NCBI GenBank assembly: GCA_040500365.1
Contig: CP148031.1
Span: forward strand, 496,001 to 560,000
From: Dehalobacter alkaniphilus
GTDB taxonomy: Bacteria; Bacillota; Desulfitobacteriia; Desulfitobacteriales; Syntrophobotulaceae
Direction of reading: 5' to 3'
DNA length: 64,000 bases
In this document: positions 1 to 8,040 of the stretch, in pieces
Layout of the letters: every line of letters starts with the position of its first letter
Numbering within the stretch: position 1 is the stretch's first letter
The notes under the pieces: generated by a model
Told to the model about the DNA's origin: nothing
The model's input: only the letters and a program-made list of their open reading frames with translations
Database searches by the model: none
Made by a program: the position numbers and the translations under genes

Positions 1-257
1 TTAACCCTGACACCAGGGTCAAAGATCTTACAGACGACGAAGTCGCCAAGATCAGGGAAACAATTGATAAAGAATACAAGGTCGAAGGCGATCTACGTCG
101 GGAAGTGTCCCTTAACATTAAAAGACTGATGGAAATCGGCAGTTATCGTGGCCTTCGCCATCGTCGTGGACTACCTGTGCGCGGACAGCGGACCAAAACC
201 AATGCCCGTACACGCAAAGGTCCCGCAAGAGCAATTGGCGGAAAGAAGAAAAAGTAA
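1..257 (+). CDS. rpsM: 30S ribosomal protein S13, C-terminal part
   Basis: The reading frame enters at base 3 and gives 84 residues ending in a lysine-rich tail (GGKKKK) before TAA at 255-257. The segment GLRHRRGLPVRGQRTKTNAR is the conserved C-terminal S13 signature that contacts 16S rRNA in the head of the small subunit. The N-terminal third lies left of the window. rpsK follows 16 bases later, the usual order of the alpha-operon in Firmicutes. The identification is secure; only the start is missing. Confidence 0.97.
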   Translation, partial: NPDTRVKDLTDDEVAKIRETIDKEYKVEGDLRREVSLNIKRLMEIGSYRGLRHRRGLPVRGQRTKTNARTRKGPARAIGGKKKK

Positions 258-273
258 AGGGGGGCATTGAAGC

Positions 274-663
274 ATGGCTCGTAAAGTTGTTCGTACCAGA
301 AAAAGAGAACGTAAAAATGTTGAAAGCGGCATAGCACATATTAAGTCGACTTTTAATAATACGATTGTCACCATTACAGACACGACCGGAAACGCACTTT
401 CCTGGTCCAGTTCCGGTTCTTTGGGTTTCAAAGGATCACGTAAAAGCACACCTTTTGCTGCGCAGATGGCTGCAGAGACAGCTGCCAAAGCAGCAATGGA
501 GCATGGGCTCAAAATTGTTGAATGTTTTGTCAAAGGTCCAGGATCAGGCCGTGAAGCCGCAATCAGAGCATTGCAGGCGGCAGGTCTGGAAGTGAACCTT
601 ATTCGGGACGTAACTCCGGTACCGCATAACGGATGTCGGCCGCCCAAACGCAGAAGAGTATAG
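274..663 (+). CDS. rpsK: 30S ribosomal protein S11
   Basis: 129 residues, the normal length for S11, which lines the mRNA exit channel of the 30S platform. Visible hallmarks are the basic N-terminus, the segment SWSSSGSLGFKGSRKSTPFA and the C-terminal VTPVPHNGCRPPKRRRV. The ATG at 274 is preceded by a strong purine-rich ribosome binding site (AAGGGGGG at about 256-263). It sits between rpsM and rpsD with short gaps, consistent with a single operon. Confidence 0.98.
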   Translation: MARKVVRTRKRERKNVESGIAHIKSTFNNTIVTITDTTGNALSWSSSGSLGFKGSRKSTPFAAQMAAETAAKAAMEHGLKIVECFVKGPGSGREAAIRALQAAGLEVNLIRDVTPVPHNGCRPPKRRRV

Positions 664-675
664 GGGGTGTAAAAC

Positions 676-1305
676 ATGGCTAAATATACAGAATCAGTAT
701 GTCGTCTGTGCCGGCGTGAGGGTCAGAAGTTATTCCTGAAAGGGGATCGCTGCTATACCAATAAATGTGCTGTGGACCGTCGGGCGTATGCTCCGGGCAT
801 GCACGGACAGGCTAGAGGCAAAAAACCGACTGAGTACGGCATTCAGCTCAGAGAAAAGCAGAAAGTTCGGAGGATCTACGGCGTTCTTGAGAAACAGTTC
901 CGTGGATATTTCGACAAAGCTGCCCGTCAAAAAGGTATGACCGGGGAAAATCTTCTCCGTTTATTGGAACGCCGTTTGGATAATGTTGTTTTCAGACTTG
1001 GCTTTGCTTCATCCAGACCCGAAGCACGTCAGCTTGTGACACATGGTCATATCACAATCAATGGCAAACGCGTCGATATTGCATCTTATCTCGTCAGCAC
1101 TGGCGAAGCAATTTCGATTAAAGAAAGCAGCAGAGACAACAATAGAATCAAGGAAATGGCCGAATCCTTAAAGGATCGTGCCGTTCCTGCATGGTTAAGC
1201 CTGGATATCAATAGCATCACAGGGACTGTCATCAACATGCCAACCCGTGAAGATATTCAGATTCCGATTGAAGAACATCTTATCGTAGAGAAATATTCTC
1301 GTTAA
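676..1305 (+). CDS. rpsD: 30S ribosomal protein S4, zinc-binding form
   Basis: 209 residues. S4 is a primary 16S rRNA binder and assembly nucleator, and in many bacteria it represses its own operon. The N-terminus carries four cysteines at residues 9, 12, 26 and 31, so this is the zinc-containing (C+) paralogue; many bacteria have a cysteine-free form. The S4 RNA-binding domain lies at about residues 98-160 (RRLDNVVFRLGFASSRPEAR). Start ATG at 676 follows an AGGGGGTG ribosome binding site. Position between rpsK and rpoA is standard. Confidence 0.98.
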   Translation: MAKYTESVCRLCRREGQKLFLKGDRCYTNKCAVDRRAYAPGMHGQARGKKPTEYGIQLREKQKVRRIYGVLEKQFRGYFDKAARQKGMTGENLLRLLERRLDNVVFRLGFASSRPEARQLVTHGHITINGKRVDIASYLVSTGEAISIKESSRDNNRIKEMAESLKDRAVPAWLSLDINSITGTVINMPTREDIQIPIEEHLIVEKYSR

Positions 1306-1335
1306 ACTTTTCCGGGAAAGAAGGGGTGCATTCCG

Positions 1336-2283
1336 ATGCTTGAAATCGAAAAGCCCAATATTGAATGTGTTGAGAGATCTGAAGATAATACCTATGCCAA
1401 ATTCATTATTGAACCCTTAGAGAGAGGCTATGGCATTACCTTGGGGAATTCCCTGCGTCGTATCCTGCTTTCTTCTCTACCCGGGTCCGCGGTTACTTCA
1501 GTAAAAATAGAAGGCGTACTACACGAATTCTCAACCATTCCAGGAGTCTTGGAAGACGTAACTGAGATCATTCTCAATATTAAATCCCTCGCTCTCAAAG
1601 GCCATACGGATGAACCACGCGTTCTGCGTTTGGAATGTGAAGGGGAACGGGTTGTTACCGCAAGAGACATTATCACCGGTCCCGATATTGAGATTCTCAA
1701 TCCAGATTTGAAGATCGCCACGTTGGATAAAGACGGGCGTCTCTTCATGGAAATGAACGTCGAACGTTCCCGCGGCTATGTCTCAGCTGAGAAGAATAAA
1801 AAAGCAGATCAGGTAATCGGCGTTATTCCTGTCGATTCCATCTTTACCCCAATTTATAAAGTCAACTATGCTGTAGAAGATACCCGGGTCGGTATGATGA
1901 CTGACTTTGACAAGCTTACCCTGGAAGTATGGTCTAACGGCAGTATTACCCCGAAAGAGGCAACTAGTCTCGCAGCCAAGATTTTGAGCGAACATTTGAG
2001 GCTCTTTATCGGACTGAACGATAATCTGGGTAATGTTGAAATCATGGTGGAAAAAGAAGAAGAGGCCAAAGATAAGATTCTGGAAATGACCATTGAAGAA
2101 CTGGATCTTTCCGTAAGATCTTATAATTGCCTGAAACGCGCCGGCATAAACAGCGTTGAAGAACTGACACAAAGAACTGAAGAAGATATGATCAAAGTAC
2201 GCAATCTTGGGCGCAAATCTCTGGAAGAAGTCGAACACAAGCTCAGAGAACTTGGGCTGGGATTCCGTACTCCGGAAGATTAA
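1336..2283 (+). CDS. rpoA: RNA polymerase alpha subunit
   Basis: 315 residues, the usual size. The N-terminal dimerisation domain includes FIIEPLERGYGITLGNSLRR, which is diagnostic. After a linker at about residues 230-245 comes the C-terminal domain that binds UP elements and activators (SYNCLKRAGINSVEELT and the KVRNLGRKSLEEV helix-hairpin-helix). The ATG at 1336 follows an AAGGGG ribosome binding site at about 1320. Next gene is rplQ, 20 bases downstream. Confidence 0.99.
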   Translation: MLEIEKPNIECVERSEDNTYAKFIIEPLERGYGITLGNSLRRILLSSLPGSAVTSVKIEGVLHEFSTIPGVLEDVTEIILNIKSLALKGHTDEPRVLRLECEGERVVTARDIITGPDIEILNPDLKIATLDKDGRLFMEMNVERSRGYVSAEKNKKADQVIGVIPVDSIFTPIYKVNYAVEDTRVGMMTDFDKLTLEVWSNGSITPKEATSLAAKILSEHLRLFIGLNDNLGNVEIMVEKEEEAKDKILEMTIEELDLSVRSYNCLKRAGINSVEELTQRTEEDMIKVRNLGRKSLEEVEHKLRELGLGFRTPED

Positions 2284-2303
2284 ACCTAAAGGGGGGATCA
2301 CAG

Positions 2304-2645
2304 TTGGCATACCGTAAGCTTGGAGTTAACATGAGCCGCAGAAGGGCTATGTTAAGAAATATTGTAACTTCCTTGCTGAAGCATGGAAAGATTGAGACAA
2401 CAGAAGCAAGAGCAAAAGAACTGAATTCCCTGGCAGAGAAAATGATTACCCTAGGCAAAAGGGGTGACCTGGCTGCCAGACGTCAGGCGATGGAATTTTT
2501 GCTGGATGAGACGGTAGTAAAAGAGCTTTTTGATACAATAGCTCCGAAATATGCCGATAGGCAGGGTGGCTACACCAGAATCATGAAAAATGGCTATCGT
2601 CGTGGAGATGCTGCCGAAATGGTTTTAGTTGAGCTTGTGGACTAA
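2304..2645 (+). CDS. rplQ: 50S ribosomal protein L17
   Basis: 113 residues, typical for L17. The sequence AYRKLGVNMSRRRAMLRNIV at the N-terminus is diagnostic. Translation starts at TTG 2304, chosen because a GGGGGG ribosome binding site lies at 2291-2296 and no in-frame ATG exists upstream. In many Firmicutes the ecfA1-ecfA2-ecfT transporter genes lie between rplQ and truA; here truA follows directly after a 246-base spacer with unusual repeats. Confidence 0.98.
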   Translation: MAYRKLGVNMSRRRAMLRNIVTSLLKHGKIETTEARAKELNSLAEKMITLGKRGDLAARRQAMEFLLDETVVKELFDTIAPKYADRQGGYTRIMKNGYRRGDAAEMVLVELVD

Positions 2646-2662
2646 GATGAAGGCCTAATTTT

Positions 2663-2826
2663 GAAGTTCGAAGTTCGAGGTTCGGTGTTCGATTGCAGAT
2701 AACGGAAACCGGATACCAGGAATTGATTGATACCGGGTAACGAAACCAAATAAGCGTATCGATAACCATTAATCACACACATGAATCGTACCTCTGAACA
2801 TTGACACATGTTCAGCTTCGAACTTC
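2663..2826. repeat. Heptad-periodic intergenic repeat with inverted partner
   Basis: From 2663 the sequence runs in 7-base units: GAAGTTC, GAAGTTC, GAGGTTC, GGTGTTC, then GATTGCA, GATAACG, GAAACCG, GATACCA, drifting thereafter. The 11-mer GAAGTTCGAAG at 2663-2673 has a perfect inverted copy at 2816-2826, so the spacer could fold back on itself. A second spacer at about 7195-7256 shows a similar 7-base drift and shares the GATAACG unit. No gene is visible in 2646-2891. Function unknown. Confidence 0.6.
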
Positions 2827-2891
2827 CTGTTGGCTCTTTTGAAAACAAGCATACCGTCCAGTTCAATATTATAAGTTTGCTGGAGAAAAAA

Positions 2892-3668
2892 ATGCGCAAC
2901 ATCCTTCTGCGATTAGCCTATGATGGTACAAACTACCACGGATTCCAGCGCCAGCCAGAGGAACATGGACAAACTATCCAGGGAGAACTGGAAAAGGTCT
3001 GGAAGAAGCTTTTTGCCGAAGAAATAAAAATCACAACAGCAGGCAGGACGGATACTGGTGTACACGCTGCCGGCCAAGTGATTAATTTCTGCTCAGAAGC
3101 GCGTATTCCGCAGGAGAAGATTCCTAAGGCCATGAACAGTATTCTGCCGTATGATATCAGAATACGCGAGGCCAGGGATATGCCTGAAGATTTTAGTGCC
3201 AGGAAAAGCGCCAAGTGGAAGAGATACGATTACAGAATCGATAACGGACGAATTCCTGACGTATTCAGAAGACTGTATTCTCTCCATGAGCCGTTGCAGC
3301 TGAATGTCAGCGCCATGCAAATGGCTGCTTCCCAGCTTGAAGGGAAACATGACTTCAGTGCATTTGCCGCTGCCGGGTCTTCGGCTAAAAGTTTTGTCCG
3401 GACACTGTACCGCTGTAAAGTATGTTGGCTGGATGAACAAATCGTTGTTACCTGTATTGGTGACGGGTTTCTATATAACATGGTAAGAATTATTGCCGGT
3501 ACCTTGATGGATGCGGGTAAAGGCCGAACACAGCCGGAAGAAATCCCTGAAGTACTAGCGTCCAGGGATCGAACCAAAGCAGGTGAAACTGCTCCGGCCA
3601 GAGGACTCACCTTGACCCATGTCAATTATGACGCATCCAGTCCCGGTGAAATCTTTCCGGAACTTTAA
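2892..3668 (+). CDS. truA: tRNA pseudouridine(38-40) synthase
   Basis: 258 residues from ATG 2892. TruA converts uridines 38-40 of the tRNA anticodon stem-loop to pseudouridine. Seen: the N-terminal LRLAYDGTNYHGFQRQP segment, the catalytic-aspartate motif AGRTDTGVHAAGQV, and the C-terminal GDGFLYNMVRIIAGTL motif. An upstream extension to 2808 is open, but the ATG at 2892 has a GGAG ribosome binding site at 2882-2885 and begins exactly where the family begins. It precedes rplM as in other Firmicutes. Confidence 0.96.
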   Translation: MRNILLRLAYDGTNYHGFQRQPEEHGQTIQGELEKVWKKLFAEEIKITTAGRTDTGVHAAGQVINFCSEARIPQEKIPKAMNSILPYDIRIREARDMPEDFSARKSAKWKRYDYRIDNGRIPDVFRRLYSLHEPLQLNVSAMQMAASQLEGKHDFSAFAAAGSSAKSFVRTLYRCKVCWLDEQIVVTCIGDGFLYNMVRIIAGTLMDAGKGRTQPEEIPEVLASRDRTKAGETAPARGLTLTHVNYDASSPGEIFPEL

Positions 3669-3686
3669 GAAATAGGAAACCATAGG

Positions 3687-3826
3687 TTGACGAAAGACGT
3701 TATTTTAGTTAAACTTTTTAAGTAGTCTTTTACCGAAACGTGAATGAGCCCGTCACGTCCGGTGATGATATAACGAACTCAAAAATCGCACATGAAAACA
3801 TGATGGACGCGATTAAAAATGGAGGG
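3687..3826 (+). promoter_or_regulatory. rplM promoter and putative L13 leader RNA
   Basis: A plausible promoter has TTGACG at 3687-3692 and TAAACT at 3710-3715 (17-base spacer). The transcribed leader then holds two hairpins. One is ACGTGA 3738-3743 with TCACGT 3753-3758. The other has an outer stem AATCGC 3784-3789 / GCGATT 3809-3814 and an inner CATG/CATG stem, ending just before the GGAGGG ribosome binding site at 3821-3826. Firmicutes often carry an autoregulatory leader before rplM (the L13 leader family). Assignment to that family is by position and fold only. Confidence 0.5.
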
Positions 3827-3833
3827 AACCAAC

Positions 3834-4268
3834 ATGACCACCACGCAATTTGCGAAAGCCCATGAGGTGGACCGTAAATGGTTAGTCATTGACGCAGCCG
3901 GTGTTTCTTTGGGAAGAGTGGCAGCTGAAGCCGCCCGCTTGCTCAGAGGAAAACATAAGCCGATATTTACCCCGAACGTTGACACGGGTGATTTTGTCAT
4001 TATCGTCAATGCAGATAAAACATTGATTACCGGCAATAAACTGGATAAGAAAATGTATCGCTGGCACACCGGTTATCCAGGCGGACTGAAAGAAATGACC
4101 TACCGAGTGCTGATGAGCAAAGCCCCCGAAAAAGCTATGGAACATGCTGTAAAAGGAATGCTTCCTCACAACAAACTTGGTGCACAGATGTATAAGAAAC
4201 TTAAAGTATACTCGGGACCGGAACATCCGCATCAGGCCCAAAAAGCAGAAGTATGGAATATGAAATAG
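3834..4268 (+). CDS. rplM: 50S ribosomal protein L13
   Basis: 144 residues from ATG 3834. A TTG/ATG upstream at 3819 is in frame but overlaps the GGAGGG ribosome binding site (3821-3826), so 3834 is preferred. L13 is an early assembly protein of the 50S subunit. Seen: WLVIDAAGVSLGRVAAEAA, GDFVIIVNADK, and the PHNKLGAQMYKKLKVYSGPE C-terminal block. It forms an operon with rpsI (18 bases apart). Confidence 0.98.
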   Translation: MTTTQFAKAHEVDRKWLVIDAAGVSLGRVAAEAARLLRGKHKPIFTPNVDTGDFVIIVNADKTLITGNKLDKKMYRWHTGYPGGLKEMTYRVLMSKAPEKAMEHAVKGMLPHNKLGAQMYKKLKVYSGPEHPHQAQKAEVWNMK

Positions 4269-4286
4269 TTGGAAGGAGGTAAAAGC

Positions 4287-4682
4287 ATGTCAGCACAGCT
4301 TCAGTATCAAGGTACAGGCAGAAGGAAAAATGCAGTTGCCCGGGTCAGACTTCTGGCCGGTAACGGAAAATATACGATTAACGACAGAGACCTAAGTGAA
4401 TACTTCGGCAAGAAAACTTTAGAGATGATTGTTCAGCAGCCCTTAGAAGTTACTGAAACTTTAGGGAAATACGATTTAATTGCCAGAGTTCACGGCGGCG
4501 GTACAACCGGCCAGGCCGGTGCCCTCAGAATGGGTATTGCCAGAGCTTTGCTTAAAGCAGATGAAAGTCTTCGTCCGGCTTTAAAACGCGCAGGTTTTCT
4601 TACCCGTGACCCGCGTATGAAAGAGCGTCGCAAATACGGACTTAAAAAAGCCCGCAAAGCGCCTCAGTTCTCCAAACGTTAA
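4287..4682 (+). CDS. rpsI: 30S ribosomal protein S9
   Basis: 131 residues from ATG 4287, with an excellent ribosome binding site (GGAAGGAGGT, 4271-4280). S9 reaches its basic C-terminal tail into the P site. Seen: GTGRRKNAVARVRL at the N-terminus, GGGTTGQAGALRMGIARAL in the middle, and the terminal KKARKAPQFSKR tail with the invariant final Lys-Arg. The operon ends in the terminator at 4699-4731. Confidence 0.98.
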   Translation: MSAQLQYQGTGRRKNAVARVRLLAGNGKYTINDRDLSEYFGKKTLEMIVQQPLEVTETLGKYDLIARVHGGGTTGQAGALRMGIARALLKADESLRPALKRAGFLTRDPRMKERRKYGLKKARKAPQFSKR

Positions 4683-4698
4683 TATCCAAGAAACAGCG

Positions 4699-4731
4699 AA
4701 TCCCTCAACTAAAGGTTGGGGGATTTTTTTG
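4699..4731 (+). terminator. Rho-independent terminator after rpsI
   Basis: An 11-base stem (4699-4709 with 4715-4725, one G-T pair) is followed directly by a run of seven T. It closes the rplM-rpsI unit. Confidence 0.92.
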
Positions 4732-4869
4732 TTTTTCTCATTTTTTACCTTTCTATACTTATTAATTGAATTGAAAAATTATTGATATCCGATCAAAGGT
4801 CACTGAAATCATTCCCTTTTGAATAATTCACTGCCCTTCACCATAGATATAGGTGAGAGGGGGGAAACC

Positions 4870-5649
4870 ATGGCCAAACACCTGAATTATTCACGGATCA
4901 GTGGACTGATGCACGGACAGATAATGCCAAGACCAAAGATTATACTGGCATCAAGCATTCTCGTTCTTCTGGCCGTAACCGGTATTTTTCTCGGCCAGAA
5001 AACAGCAGTGCATACCGCCAAGAATGTTCCGGGATGGAGCTGGATACTCGGCGGGGTAACCATTTCGATTGATGCCGGTCATGGTGGGGTTGACCCTGGA
5101 GCTGTTGGCGTCAATAAAACCCTGGAGAAGGATGTGAACCTGCAGGTTTCTAAAAGGCTGCAGGTACTGTTCACCCAGGCCGGAAGCAAAGTTGTGATGC
5201 TAAGGGAGCAGGACCGGGATTTTGGAACTTCTTTAAGCCTGCTTCAACGCAAAAGAGAGGACTTGGCCTACCGGATTCAAACCGCTATGGAATCCCAGGC
5301 TAAAATATATCTGAGCATTCACGCCAATAGTTTTTCCGATCAAAGACAGCATGGCCCGCAAGTGTTTTACCATCCGGAATCCGAGGGAGGAAAACTGCTG
5401 GCTGAAAGTATCCAGCAAAGTCTGAATAAAGTCGGAACAAAAAAACGGGAAGCAAAAGCGAACCAAAGCTATTTTATCCTCAAGAATACGGATATGGTGG
5501 CCGTGACGATTGAAGTCGGTTTTCTGTCCAATCCGGAAGAAGAAAAGAAATTAAACGAAAGTGCTTATCAACAGCAGCTGGCCATGGCTATTTTCGAAGG
5601 AGTGGGCAATTATCTGGCCAAGGAACAGCCGGTGGCGGCAGCCGATTAA
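4870..5649 (+). CDS. cwlD: N-acetylmuramoyl-L-alanine amidase, CwlD type
   Basis: 259 residues from ATG 4870 (ribosome binding site GAGGGGGG just upstream; an open TTG extension to 4819 is rejected). One N-terminal membrane anchor lies at about residues 24-43, followed by an Amidase_3 domain. Its zinc ligands are the His of DAGHGG, the Glu of EKDVNLQVS and the His of SIHANS; the catalytic Glu is in EVGFLSN. CwlD makes the muramic-delta-lactam of the spore cortex, and in Bacillus the gene lies close to rpsI, as here. The neighbourhood and length support CwlD, although other Amidase_3 enzymes share these motifs. Confidence 0.85.
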   Translation: MAKHLNYSRISGLMHGQIMPRPKIILASSILVLLAVTGIFLGQKTAVHTAKNVPGWSWILGGVTISIDAGHGGVDPGAVGVNKTLEKDVNLQVSKRLQVLFTQAGSKVVMLREQDRDFGTSLSLLQRKREDLAYRIQTAMESQAKIYLSIHANSFSDQRQHGPQVFYHPESEGGKLLAESIQQSLNKVGTKKREAKANQSYFILKNTDMVAVTIEVGFLSNPEEEKKLNESAYQQQLAMAIFEGVGNYLAKEQPVAAAD

Positions 5650-5930
5650 TCCTGAAATCATCATCTTAACAATAAATAAAGGAAGATACATAATTAATCC
5701 CGAATATATCAGATAATCACTTTGGAAGCTGCAGCGCACCTGACCTTTCAATCTCGTGCTTAACGCCATTTCAAATCTATTTCAAAGAGTAAAAAACTGA
5801 AAGAAGAATTGTCTATTTTGCCCGGAAGCATTGTTTATAAATTGTTTAGATTCTGTTTACAGATATTCAAGATATTGGGAGTAAAATAAGATCAGGAAGC
5901 TTTCCAATATTTGAAAAGGAGTAAGTGAAG

Positions 5931-7184
5931 ATGAGAATATCTAAAAAAGCGGTGCTGCCGGTAGTCTTTACCGTCGGGATTCTGTTGTTTGCGACGACTG
6001 CACTGGCGGACATTGTCAGCAAAAGTGGCTATGATACGCTTAAGGACGGCTTGAAGCAAAGCGCAGCGAGCTGTTCAGAGAAATTTAACAACTTTACCCT
6101 GGATTATTCATTTGCCATAAAGTATAACGGTGAAATCATCAGTTCCCAGAACGATGTCAAAAAATTTGACCGGCTGAATGGGGCGACCGAGGACAGCTCC
6201 CGCAGTCTGAGTCCGGACGGAAAGGTTTCCGATTCTTATTACTATACGGATAAGAACACCTGGATCAATGGTACGGATATCGGCACCGGCAATGAAGCCT
6301 ATTACTATACCGAATATACCCAGGAGCGCGAAACGGATGTATTTGACAATCCTTTTAAACAAGATGAAGCCGAAGATGTTGAGAAGATCGTGGATGCGGT
6401 TGTCGGCAGTTTGAAGGACCATGTGGTCGTTCAGGAAAATGCCGATGGCAGCAAAGCGCTTTCGGGTTCCCTGTCTGAAGTACAGATTCCGGCTTTGGTC
6501 AACGCGGTGGCTTCCCTTCAGGTCAAACAGGCTCTTTCGGGACAAAACAGCTATAGCGCCAGAATCCCTGTACTAACGCAGGATATCTATGTGAAACAAA
6601 TTGAAGGGTCGGCCACAGTTAATTCCGACGGTCTCTTGGATTATATTCTGGCAACAGTGATATTATCCGGAAAGGACGCACAGGAACAGGTCCATGAAAT
6701 TACGATGGAAACGCTTGTTAAATTAACGGATATCAATGAAACAATTGTTCAGAAGCCGGACCTTAGCGGCAAAAAAGTTCAGAGAACAACAGAAAGAACC
6801 AGCGCCGGACCTCAGATCTCCAATCCTGAAAAGTTTATCGGGACATTTAAAAACGATATTATCATTGAGCAAGAAGGTAAATTTGTCAAGATTGGCGAAC
6901 GCATTCTGAAAATTGCCCATGTTGAGAGCGCAAATATTGCCGGAGAATATTCCGAGAAATACAGAGAAGGCTTTGAGACGTATGCTCAGAATGCCCTGAC
7001 CTTTACGTTTGACGCCACAACTTCCAATCAGACAAAATCGGATGCCATGTTTGAATTCAGAGATAATGACGGATCGAACCGGTCCGGAAGCATCTATCTG
7101 GATGAAGCAAATGCCAAGGTGTATTTCAACTTGAACATGTCCAGCGGGTCTTACGATTCCGTCTTCTCGCCTGTTCTGGAATGA
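5931..7184 (+). CDS. Secreted protein of unknown function
   Basis: 417 residues from ATG 5931, chosen over GTG 5925 because the AAGGAG site (5916-5921) is correctly spaced from the ATG. A clear signal peptide (basic start, hydrophobic core, cleavage near ALA-D at about residue 26) predicts export. The mature protein is acidic, lacks cysteines suggestive of cofactor binding, and is rich in tyrosines around residues 100-125. I recognise no family. It precedes an ABC exporter and two-component genes on the same strand, with a 130-base gap, and could be a substrate or sensor of that system; that is inference. Confidence 0.8.
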   Translation: MRISKKAVLPVVFTVGILLFATTALADIVSKSGYDTLKDGLKQSAASCSEKFNNFTLDYSFAIKYNGEIISSQNDVKKFDRLNGATEDSSRSLSPDGKVSDSYYYTDKNTWINGTDIGTGNEAYYYTEYTQERETDVFDNPFKQDEAEDVEKIVDAVVGSLKDHVVVQENADGSKALSGSLSEVQIPALVNAVASLQVKQALSGQNSYSARIPVLTQDIYVKQIEGSATVNSDGLLDYILATVILSGKDAQEQVHEITMETLVKLTDINETIVQKPDLSGKKVQRTTERTSAGPQISNPEKFIGTFKNDIIIEQEGKFVKIGERILKIAHVESANIAGEYSEKYREGFETYAQNALTFTFDATTSNQTKSDAMFEFRDNDGSNRSGSIYLDEANAKVYFNLNMSSGSYDSVFSPVLE

Positions 7185-7194
7185 ACAGATGCAA

Positions 7195-7288
7195 AGTTAG
7201 ATGATAGATAACGAATAACAAGTAACAAAACGAATAACAAATAGCAATAACTTTAAATTGGAGCTGCCGGGGAATCCCGGCAGGCTCC
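7195..7288 (+). other. AT-rich heptad-like repeats and strong hairpin
   Basis: 7195-7256 is a run of variants of the unit AATAACA/GATAACG. It is followed by a strong hairpin: GGAGC-TGCCGGG (7260-7271), loop GAAT, CCCGGCA (7276-7282), a bulged G, and GCTCC (7284-7288). The hairpin ends 26 bases before the start of the ABC ATPase and has no T-run, so it looks more like a processing, stability or attenuation element than a terminator. Confidence 0.55.
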
Positions 7289-7314
7289 TTGCAGTGCACA
7301 ATGGGGGCAATTAT

Positions 7315-8040
7315 ATGGAAAAAGTGATTGAAATATGCAGCCTGACCAAACTGTATAAAAACGGCCGGGGCATTGACGATATCAATCTGGAAATTGATCA
7401 GGGGGATATTTTTGGTTTTCTTGGGCCAAACGGTGCAGGAAAAACAACGGCAATGAAGATCATGACCGGATTGATCCGGCCGGACCGCGGTGACGTCAGG
7501 ATTTTCGGGCATAGTATTACCGAATCATATGAGAAGGCCATGGCGGAAGTTGGCTGTATTATTGAAATTGCTGACTCTTATCCGTTCTTGACCGCTTATG
7601 AAAACTTAAGGCAGCGTGCCCGGTGTTACCCGGGAGTCGATGACCACAGAATTGATGAGGTTCTGGAGCTTACCGGTATGATCAAATACAAACAGGAAAA
7701 ACCCAGGAAGTTTTCCCTAGGCATGAAGCAACGCTTGGGTTTAGCTGCGGCTATTCTGGCCAGGCCCAAAGTTTTGATCCTGGATGAGCCGTTGAACGGA
7801 CTCGATGTCGAGGGGATGATTGATGTCCGTAATCTCATTAAGCAGATGGCTGAACAGGAAGGAACCACCTTTTTTATTTCAAGCCATCTGATCCATGATG
7901 TTGAACTTACCTGCAGCAGGATCGGGGTCATCGTCAACGGAAAGATGCTCAATGTGGACAGCACGGAAAAGATTCTGCAAAATTACGCCACGTTGGAGAA
8001 TTACTTTGTCAGTGAGGTGGAACGCAATGGCCGCGTATAA
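7315..8040 (+). CDS. ABC transporter ATP-binding protein (BcrA-like)
   Basis: 241 residues from ATG 7315 (ribosome binding site GGGGG, 7303-7307). Complete nucleotide-binding subunit: Walker A GPNGAGKTT at about residue 39, signature FSLGMKQR, Walker B VLILDEP, D-loop NGLD and the switch His in FISSHL. The subfamily resembles bacitracin-type/multidrug exporters (CcmA/BcrA class). Its last 14 bases overlap the start of the permease gene, indicating translational coupling. Substrate unknown. Confidence 0.93.
   Translation: MEKVIEICSLTKLYKNGRGIDDINLEIDQGDIFGFLGPNGAGKTTAMKIMTGLIRPDRGDVRIFGHSITESYEKAMAEVGCIIEIADSYPFLTAYENLRQRARCYPGVDDHRIDEVLELTGMIKYKQEKPRKFSLGMKQRLGLAAAILARPKVLILDEPLNGLDVEGMIDVRNLIKQMAEQEGTTFFISSHLIHDVELTCSRIGVIVNGKMLNVDSTEKILQNYATLENYFVSEVERNGRV

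Noticed and set aside
171..677. 168-residue antisense frame over rpsK
   Set aside because: Entirely opposite a conserved ribosomal gene; shadow of its codon bias.
4820..4849. Sporulation sigma-G-like promoter before cwlD
   Set aside because: TGAATA is present, but the -10 region (CATAGATA) fits neither sigma-G nor sigma-E well, and the start would leave an implausibly short leader.
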